Assembly (NCBI GenBank): GCA_918026815.1
Contig: CAKJVC010000143.1
Location: forward strand, 248,001-312,000
Direction: 5' to 3'
Length of the DNA stretch: 64,000 bases
Source: Chalara sp. BL73
Lineage: Eukaryota > Ascomycota > Leotiomycetes > Helotiales
Shown in pieces: positions 56,951 to 64,000 of this stretch. Position numbers and translations under genes: made by a program. Under the pieces are notes generated by a model. The model was not told where the DNA came from. It ran no database searches and saw nothing but the letters and a program-made list of their open reading frames with translations. Every line of letters starts with the position of its first letter. The first letter of the stretch is position 1.

Positions 56951-57860
56951 TCATCTTCCTCCCAACCCAAGCAAGAACTTTCCACCACCACCGCCCTCCT
57001 TACTCTCTCCACCCGGTAAGTACGTCACATTCGGATTACCTGCCAACGTCTGAGCAATCTCCCTACTCGCCTCAATCCTACGAATCATAATGAGGCCATC
57101 ACCAGCTCTCGCCACCGCCTTGCTAATCGTATCCGCGCTCTCCGCCTCTCCTTCCGCCCGGATAACATTCGCCTGTCTCTCTTGCTCCGCCTTCTCAACG
57201 ATAAACCGTGCTCGTTCGGCGTCTTGTTGAGCAATTTGTTTCTGCTCAACTGCTTTTGTGAATTCCTTGCCAAAGGTCATGTGTGTAATGGAGACATCTT
57301 CGAGAGCGATGTTGAATTCTTGCGCGCGTTTCAGGAGGTCGGTACGGATCCGGCTGGAGACGGCTTCTCGCTGGGTGATCAGCTCGGCGGCGTCGAATTG
57401 GGCGACGATGGATTTGAGGACTTCGTTGCCGATGGAGGGAAGGACACGCTCATCGTAGTCTTGGCCGAGGTTCTGTTTTATCATGTCAGTATATGTGCTA
57501 ATAGCACGAATAGATAGTTAGGTATAGAAATCAACGTACCTGGTAGATCTTGGGCAGCTGCTGGACCTCTGGCCGGTGCAAGACTCTCAGCGTTAAGCTC
57601 ACCATCTGCAGATCCTTGCTTCCGGTCGTCGTCGATATGTTTCTAGGCTTTGTTCGCACATCATAGATAATGCTCTTTTGCAGCCATGGAATCAGGAAAT
57701 GCGTGCCCTCGTTGACCACCTTGTCCTTCACTCCCGAATACCTATCAAAGATGACCGCTCTGCTTCCTCCCTTGACATCATACATAGAGGCTTGCACGAA
57801 GGACGCACCAACCGCAAGAGGGATAGCCGCCGCGTAAACACCCCTTAATACATTCGCCAT
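56951..57860 (-). CDS. PHB1: prohibitin-1
   Basis: Inner-membrane ring subunit that, with Phb2, chaperones respiratory proteins and regulates m-AAA protease. Two exons (57860-57540, 57472-56951; 67-nt intron GTACGT..AACAG) give 280 aa, the family length. Features: N-terminal hydrophobic anchor (about 5-25), '[18 protein letters not shown]', '[20 protein letters not shown]', the PHB core up to '[20 protein letters not shown]' across the splice, and the coiled-coil region '[18 protein letters not shown]'. The C-terminus is Gly/Lys-rich. The upstream frame extends to 58082, but the conserved protein starts at the ATG at 57860. It shares its promoter interval with QCR8 on the other strand. Confidence 0.97.
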
Positions 57861-58084
57861 GGTGCGGTGTTTGGTAAGAAACTGTGTGGGAGAGATTGTT
57901 GATGGCCGCTGCTGTACAAAAGTCAAGCTTGAGGTTGACGAACCTTTAACAATTCGAGCTAGCGAGACAGGGGTCCGAAGGCCTTGGCGACGCTCTACCC
58001 GACAAATTCCAGTTGACGAAAGCTTGCTCCAACTTTCCCTTCCATCGACAATTGAACGATTGATCACACAGCGACTTAGCAATC
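57861..58084. promoter_or_regulatory. bidirectional promoter PHB1 / QCR8
   Basis: Only 224 bp lie between two divergent start codons, both of mitochondrial inner-membrane proteins, so one compact control region must serve both. I do not assign specific sites. Confidence 0.75.
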
Positions 58085-58832
58085 ATGGTCAGACCTACTC
58101 AGATTATGCGCAGCGGCGGTGGTGGAGAGGTTGGCAAATATGGATTGTGAGTTTTCCCTCTTGCGGATAGTGAAAGCTATGGTGTGAAGGGTCGGGCGAC
58201 TTCGTCCTTTTCCGCCTCCGGCTTTTGCTATTAGCTTTTACGAGTTGCAATGGGAACTTTATACTAATTGTCGTCTTCTACAGGTGGATAGGAGGATGGG
58301 GTAACTTTGGTGAGTTTATTCGCCCACGTTCAGACTAGCAGTTTGCCCTTTCGCGACCTTGGACTGGTTGAGGAGCTGAGAGGATTGATCACTGGGAGAA
58401 ACATGGAAGCATACATGCATACAGATGAGATGGGATGGGATTTCCGGTATTCACGAATGTTGCTGAAGGACGTGATTGATGGATTTATCAGAGACGATTG
58501 ACTCAAAAGTGTATGGAACGCAGGGCTGACGGGATATCTCGCAGGTGGCCAAAAGCAAAAGGGAGTCAACTCGTATGCTCTCAGCGCCAACAGACAACGC
58601 CCTCTCGCCGGCACTCTGAATGCAGCTATCTTCAATGTCTGGAGACGATTCAGCCACCAGGTTCTATACTTCGCGCCACCTCTTATCATCGCATATTCTG
58701 CTATGCATTGGGCCATTGAGAGGTGTGTCACGTAGAGTGTAGTCCTCTGAGGATTCTTGCTAATCTTGCAATAGAAACGAGTACTTGAACTCCAAGGAGG
58801 GACGATTAGAATTTGATGAAAGCGAAGAGTAA
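58085..58832 (+). CDS. QCR8: ubiquinol-cytochrome c reductase subunit 8 (complex III)
   Basis: Small membrane subunit of the bc1 complex next to the quinone sites. Four exons (58085-58146, 58284-58309, 58545-58722, 58775-58832; introns 137, 235 and 52 nt) give 107 aa. Conserved pieces: 'MVRPTQIMRSGGGG', 'WIGGWGNFGG', 'GVNSYALSANRQRPLAGTL', membrane helix 'VLYFAPPLIIAYSAMHWAIE' and the end 'RNEYLNSKEGRLEFDESEE'. Exon 2 is only 26 nt. No single reading frame longer than about 70 codons exists, so the gene is easily missed. The family match across every junction and consistent phases make the model strong. Confidence 0.95.
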
Positions 58833-59320
58833 TTTGCTCTGCTCGGACTGAGCAGAGGTGCATTGGATCGTCAGCCGAACTCTTAATTCGATGATGTGCA
58901 ATGGACGGTAGGAGGATGAATGTACAGTATTAGACTAAGATGTCAATAAATAGCATTGTGGTTCTCTACTCTCTTCATGTTTGCGTGATATCATGTTTTG
59001 TGGCAGTATCGTGGGAAAGGTCAGTTGCTTTTGCCATTGGATCATGGAATCCTTTTGAAACATCTTTCTAGTGTAGCAATTACGGATGATATCAGTTCCT
59101 ACACCTTAAAATAACATATTCTACTCATGCATTACAAATCCCAATCATTTGGATATTCATTGGCTGGCAGCCATTACTTGCCGCCAAGATTTTAGCGTGG
59201 TGTGCTGTGCGGCCGCATCCTCTTTTTTTCTCGAGCGAAATACAGAAATATTTCAAGCTCAGGAAGGAACCATATCCCCGCACCATACTCCCCCAGAGCT
59301 CCTTCCCATTCGATTTCAAA
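58833..59320. other. intergenic, NHP2 promoter
   Basis: An ORF upstream of and in frame with NHP2 (from 59207) lacks conservation and is taken as leader. Confidence 0.6.
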
Positions 59321-60053
59321 ATGGGCAAAGACAAGTCAGAGAAGAAGGAGCGGAAGGAGAAGAAAGAGAAGCGCAGCGAGGTTGACGGCGTCAAAAAGTC
59401 AAAGAAGGAAAAGAAGTCCAAGCTCAATGAGAACAATATCGCTGCTGCGGTAGAGGAGGTGAGCAAGGCTGCGCCTGAGGTGGAGAGTAAGGTGGTGGAG
59501 GCCACGCAGGATGCGGGTGGTGAGCCGAAGCCTGTTGGTGCTTTGGTTCCGTTTGCGAATCCGTTGGCCGATGAGAAGGTTACCAAGAAGGTGCTTAAGG
59601 GTGTGAAGAAAGGTATGCCTTTTGCGCTGGAAAGGAACTGAATACTCTTGAAAGGTATCGGGGCGCTAACATAATTCTGCAGCGGCGAAGAACAAGACGC
59701 TGAAGCGCGGGGTGAAGGAGGTTGTTAAGGCTCTGCGAAAATCACCAAGCGGTGCCACAAATATCGATATCCCAGGCATTGTCATCCTTGCGGCGGATAT
59801 CTCGCCAATGGATGTCATCTCCCATATCCCGGTCCTTTGCGAGGACCACAACGTACCGTATATCTTCGTCACCAGCAGAGCGGAGCTCGGCGCGGCAGGA
59901 AACACCAAGAGACCCACGAGTGTAGTCATGGTGTCGGAGTCGAGAGTCGGTGCGAAGAAATCGGAGAAGATTGAGGGGGATGACGAGTTTGGTGAGGTGT
60001 ATAAGGACTTGCTGAAGGTTGTCAAGAAGGAAGGGGAGAATGTTAGACGTTGA
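59321..60053 (+). CDS. NHP2: H/ACA snoRNP protein Nhp2
   Basis: Core protein of H/ACA snoRNPs, guiding pseudouridylation of rRNA. Two exons (59321-59612, 59683-60053; 70-nt intron GTATGC..CTGCAG) give 220 aa. The Lys/Glu-rich N-tail (about 1-75) is longer than in yeast. The L7Ae fold begins near 'LVPFANPLADEKVTKKVLK' and continues over the splice: 'KNKTLKRGVKEVVKALRKS', 'PGIVILAADISPMDVISHIP', 'LCEDHNVPYIFVTSRAELG', 'AAGNTKRPTSVVMV'. These are the RNA-binding loop residues of Nhp2 rather than Snu13. The start ATG lies in an excellent context (aaaATGg). Confidence 0.95.
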
Positions 60054-60355
60054 ATAGAGGATTACGACTCTCTTGGATTGGCTTTCCTGGATATGGGGAG
60101 GCGTGCAGATACGAAAATGGGTTTTGTAATATACTGCATGGTGCATGCGTTTCTCGCAAGGGCAGTTTCACGGAGTTTATAGGCGTAGGGAATTGCCCAA
60201 AAAAAGTCAAAGAATTCTTATAACAAGGACTTATTCTTGGAAAGTTTAAGGAATGCATCGATTGTGAGAACAGTACAGTAAAAGTTTGAATCCCAAGTTT
60301 TCTTACAGTTCTCCCCTTTTAGTCCTGAGAATTTTGGACTCAGGCTCTCTGTTCT
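60054..60355. other. intergenic, converging ends
   Basis: Nothing recognised. Confidence 0.6.
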
Positions 60356-62121
60356 CTAGAGCTCTACTTTCCTCATCTCCTGCCATTGTGACTCTTCTTC
60401 GGGAGACGGGGCTGGGCTGGAAACAAAGCACCGTTCTGGCCCTGTCTCGGAGGCTGTAAATATGCTTTCCCAGTCATTTTCATCCTCGCTTGGCTCGCCT
60501 ATGTCTTCATGTTTCTTGGAGATGTCATATAGATTAGAAAAGCTTCCAGAGCCACGGCTAGACGGAGTAAGCACGTCGCGGATAGTAAAATCTTCACCAT
60601 GGCTCTGCTTTTGGTTCGAGCTAATCGTCTTTGTATCGAGTGTTTCCTCTCTTTCTTCGATTTCCGAATGAATCTCGTGGGTATCGCTATCGAAATATTC
60701 TTCAGCGAACCCTTCTTCTTCCAGATCACTAGCACTGTCTACCACTTGATAAATATGCCGCTTGATATTCTTGGGATAGTCTTGAGACTTTTCTCCGGTC
60801 ACTTTAGCCCATGTAGGCAAAGGCGGTGGACAAGAGGCCAGGGAGGATACTTCAGATGGCATTGTTGTTGGCGAGTTACTACCGGATTTTGGGCAAGTAA
60901 ATTCTTGTAGGTCCGGCGAAAGGTGTTGTTCGGCGGTTCGATGTTTGTGAGGATTCGAAAGCGATATCTGAGCCAGGTTTTCCGCTAGCCATTGACTTAG
61001 TACGCTAGGATCTAGCATACCAGCCGCTTGCTCCAGCATAGCCTGCGCCCAGACCCAGTCTCGATGGAAACCAGGGTGATCTGGAGTGAGTTTTTCTAGA
61101 AGTGCCTGGACGCTATTGAGCAGCATAATTATTTCCATTGTAGCTCGCTGGTTTTGCTTTGGCACCAAAGTCCTCATCGCGATGATGCTTTCAAAGGCAG
61201 CATGCCATTGCCGCGAAAGATAGTATAGAGGATCCTGGAACAACTTACCAATGTCCTCGCCCTTCCCCATATATGCCTGGACATGAGCCAACCACCACTT
61301 TGAGGCCCATTTACATTTACATCCCTCCTGCCACTTCACTCTAGCCGGGTAGTCCCAAGCAAATTCCATTGTGTCTCTCAATCTCTTCAAGGCGTCATAT
61401 GTCTCTGCGAGAAGCTCCCCAGTAGCATAAGAGCCGTCTCTGTCAGCAGTAAATAGTGTGCATCCTACCGAGCGAGACAATACTTTGTTTCTTCCATCCG
61501 CATTATGCTCGTTTGCCAGAAGAGGACCACCCCAGACGTCAAAGTAGGTGTCTTCCTGGAGCATCTCGGTGAAATAGATCAACTTCTCCTCTAGATACTC
61601 AAGTCTGGTCGGGCATCCGTATTGAGTACTTAAGCCAGATGAGAGATAATTGGCAGATTGGATATACCTACGGATAGCCACCTCAACACCTTCCCCTTAT
61701 CATTTATAGTTAGCAAGAAGCGACCGAAAGTTTGCTAGACCTTACAGGCAGCAAAGACACCAAATGTCTTCAACAGCCACCGCAGCAGCTTAGTATCCTC
61801 TTTCCTTACATCATTGACACTAATGGACCTTACACACTTGGCAAACACCTCTTTTAGCCGATGATGTATGGTAGCATGAAGGACAGGAGCTATCTCAGAA
61901 GTTCTCAAAGCCTTGCTAATGTTGTCGAAGAGGAAATCGAAGTCCGTGTTTTTCAGGAGAATATTGATAGTCTCTATATCTCTCTGCTCATTAATCTTCT
62001 TTGAAATACTAACGATGTGTTCTGAAGGACGAAGATAAGTGTGTATGCGGCGTCCGAAGTCTTGCTCCTCCTGCACCGTCTGCAGAGTAAGCGGTATTAT
62101 GGAGTGTTTTTTATCGCTCAT
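60356..62121 (-). CDS. hypothetical protein, mostly helical with acidic tail
   Basis: Not recognised. Two exons (62121-61746 and 61695-60356; 50-nt intron GTAAGG..ATAAG) give 571 aa in one frame. The N-terminal half (about 1-300) is predicted helical from composition and includes 'DFDFLFDNISKALRTSE' and 'GVEVAIRRYIQSANYLSS', the latter formed across the splice, and a Cys/Trp-rich patch 'WQEGCKCKWASKWWLAHV'. From about residue 380 it becomes Ser/Pro/Glu/Asp-rich and disordered. No catalytic motif, signal peptide or membrane span is visible. The layout resembles orphan fungal regulatory or STAND-associated proteins, but this is only an impression. The coherent frame argues for a real gene. Confidence 0.7.
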
Positions 62122-63478
62122 TATGGAGGTGATGATATATCTTTAAGATATTAAAGACTTCGGGAGTGTCTTGAGATAATATATGAGGTGCTTGCGGTTG
62201 CCGAGAAGAAGGAAGGCTCCGAAGGGAGGTAGTTAACAAATATATGCACGAAATGACCCAGTGATTGTGTGACTGTTTATTCTGAGTTGCATCAAGCATA
62301 GCTCTACTATCTGATTATTGCTTTCTACGCCAATTCTGGAGAATGATTGATTCACAAATATAACGTTGACGCAATAAGGGAACTATATGTTGATTCAAAA
62401 TTCTCTACCTGACTGTCCAAAATCTTGTCACGATGGGAGGAAGTAGATCTTTGGACACTCATCACGTCCTTTACTCCATCGCAGCCAGTACCAATGCACT
62501 TTTTTGCCATGTATTCTTCCTTTTGATTTATAGCACTTTGTTCTTGATGTTGAGCCTATAGTTTGCTTTGACAATGACAATTGGGCTTTATTCTCGCTTA
62601 ATTCAAGGGTTCGCTGGAATCATACATAAGCGGCTTTGATTTTAGCAGTCAGATCTGTATTATAAGGAGCGGGACCTAATAAGCTTAGTTGTCTGTCATA
62701 ATATGAAATCGCAATTAAGCGAACATAAGATCATGTAATGTCCCGCTTGAACTAATCGGCGTGCAAGTCAAAGCATCCATTGCCTTCCGGCCATTTGACG
62801 ATAACAATGATCATATCTCAGAAATAGGAAGCTTGAGCTCTCGGATAGTGGTAATTGTAATTTTGATAAATTCATCGCTACTCTTAGCCTACGCTTCAAA
62901 GTCAGTAACGGAAAGTTCCTCTAGACAGGACCCATGGTCCCAACTACCTATTTCTCCGAAAGTGAAATTTAGTAAATTCATCAGTTTCAATACATATACC
63001 CTTGACATTGTTTCTAGATATTCAATAGCAAATTTCAGCACCAATATTGAGAAAGTTACCATACTGTTCGTGGAGATTATCGTCTACACTTCACGTGATG
63101 GAGGCTATACCAGTGTTCAGCTTCAGGAACTTACTGAAAATATGATGACTCAACTCAGGTCTATTGAAGGTGTGAGTGAAATTAGCTTAGCGCAGCAGTA
63201 AGACCCTGAACACGATATAATGAAGATTGAGATGAAATCCAATCCAACAAGCGATCTTGAAAAGCCATAGCGGATAGATATATCTATTAAATCAAACAGT
63301 CGGCCACTAACAAGGGTGTTGGGTTTAAAATAATACAGTTATCGTTGAAATGGCAAGTCGATTCTTGAACTAATATCAAAAGTAGCATTGACACGACAAT
63401 GCTTTCACTCGCGTCAAATGCTTGTGAAATGAACCGAGATTTCCCGTCCAGCAAGCATTCAAGCCATATTCTCGGATC
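62122..63478. other. intergenic, 1.36 kb, AT-rich
   Basis: No supported gene. A frame at 62761-63201 starts with GTG and has no relatives I know. Confidence 0.55.
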
Positions 63479-64000
63479 TTATTTCGAATCGGCGCGCACC
63501 ATTGGCCCCTTCGCCTCTGCGATGCTGTCATCGTTCCCCGAGATTGAGTCAGCAAGTGCGGCCTCGATCATCTGAGGGCCCTCAAAGAAGCGTGCGATCT
63601 CCTCAAGGGGGAGACCCTTTGTCTCAGGGAAGAAAAAGAAAACTATAGCACCAAATACTACGTTCCACGAAGCGTTGATAAGGTAGAACTTCCAGCCGAG
63701 GTTTGCCATTGCATATGACATAGCGAATGAGAAGCAGAGGCTATTTAATAATTCTAATGGTTAGTGCTGAGGCTTGTTTCGGGCTAGCGCATGTAGAGAA
63801 CCCACCCAAAGCCGCTATCGAAGAAGCGAAATACCGCAATGCCTGCGGTGCGGAGCTTGTACTGGGAGATTTCAGTGGGATACAGGCTCGTCATTGGCGT
63901 GATGGCGAAAGAGTAGAAGCCCTGGAAGAGGAAGATGGCCGCAATCGTACCATAGATCCCCGGTTCATTTTTGCTAGTGCCATAGGCTAGGCGAATTTAT
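63479..64000 (-). CDS. MFS sugar transporter, C-terminal part (runs off the window)
   Basis: 3' end of a plasma-membrane hexose/disaccharide permease. Two exons are visible: from the window edge to 63806, and 63740-63479 (intron 65 nt, GTGGGT..AATAG). They code 'FYSFAITPMTSLYPTEISQY' (TM10-11 with the YPTEI element), 'RTAGIAVFRFFDSGFG', a last membrane span 'FYLINASWNVVFGAIVFFFF' and the diagnostic PETKG motif followed by 'LPLEEIARFFEG'. The cytosolic tail is acidic. In frame, a TAA lies at 63999-63997, so an additional intron with its acceptor just downstream (for example CGCCTAG) is expected; this cannot be settled at the edge. Substrate is not determinable. Confidence 0.85.

Noticed and set aside
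62761..63201. 146-codon frame
   Set aside because: GTG start, AT-rich, no family features or splice partners.

Overview
This is a nuclear segment from a filamentous ascomycete (Pezizomycotina). The evidence is dense, mostly unlinked genes with many short GT-AG introns (about 43-140 nt, branch motifs such as CTAAC, CTAAT or CTGAC), an ENA-type sodium ATPase, fungal-only families (LPAEIR F-box-like, S10 carboxypeptidase, Cys-rich GPI protein, meroterpenoid-type methyltransferase, BUD6, YPI1) and nuclear mitochondrial genes (MRPL24, PHB1, QCR8). A leotiomycete is a plausible guess, but nothing here proves the class. All exon boundaries are my own reconstruction from reading frame, splice consensus and family conservation; none has transcript support.

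Layout. 0-13.4 kb: RVB1 (AAA+ helicase), an HMG-box transcription factor, an ENA-type P-type ATPase, mitoribosomal bL28m, and a ten-exon secreted serine carboxypeptidase. 14.6-21.1 kb: a type II membrane protein that is possibly a glycosyltransferase, a protein with a fungal regulatory N-terminus and a zinc-ribbon-like CxxC pair, and an F-box-like protein. 21-30.5 kb is the accessory part: a cytochrome P450 pseudogene with about six frame breaks, a serine beta-lactamase-like protein, a tRNA-Lys(CUU) gene, and a methyltransferase whose SAM-binding loop has degenerated. It looks like the relic of a secondary-metabolism locus. 31-42.3 kb: YPI1, a GPI-anchored Cys-rich protein, a large unknown membrane protein, an alkyltransferase-like protein (ATL1) and the ataxin-2 homologue PBP1. 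42.3-45 kb is gene-poor with long simple repeats. 45-64 kb is housekeeping-rich: BUD6, a SnoaL-like protein, RFC5, REX3, a DUF676 lipase, PHB1 and QCR8 back to back, NHP2, an unknown protein, and the 3' end of a sugar transporter running off the right edge.

The most unusual feature is the tRNA-Lys(CUU) gene at 28375-28497. It is a canonical 73-nt tRNA except that a 50-nt insert sits in the T-loop between positions 57 and 58. The insert begins GTGAGT, carries a CTAAT branch-like motif and ends AACAG, so it has the hallmarks of the spliceosomal introns around it. Eukaryotic tRNA introns normally sit next to the anticodon, at 37/38, and use a dedicated endonuclease. This insert also cuts the Pol III B box. 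Other points of interest are a PBP1 gene with no LSm domain, a 9-nt microexon in the lipase gene, an intact but motif-degenerate methyltransferase, and a bidirectional promoter shared by two mitochondrial inner-membrane genes.
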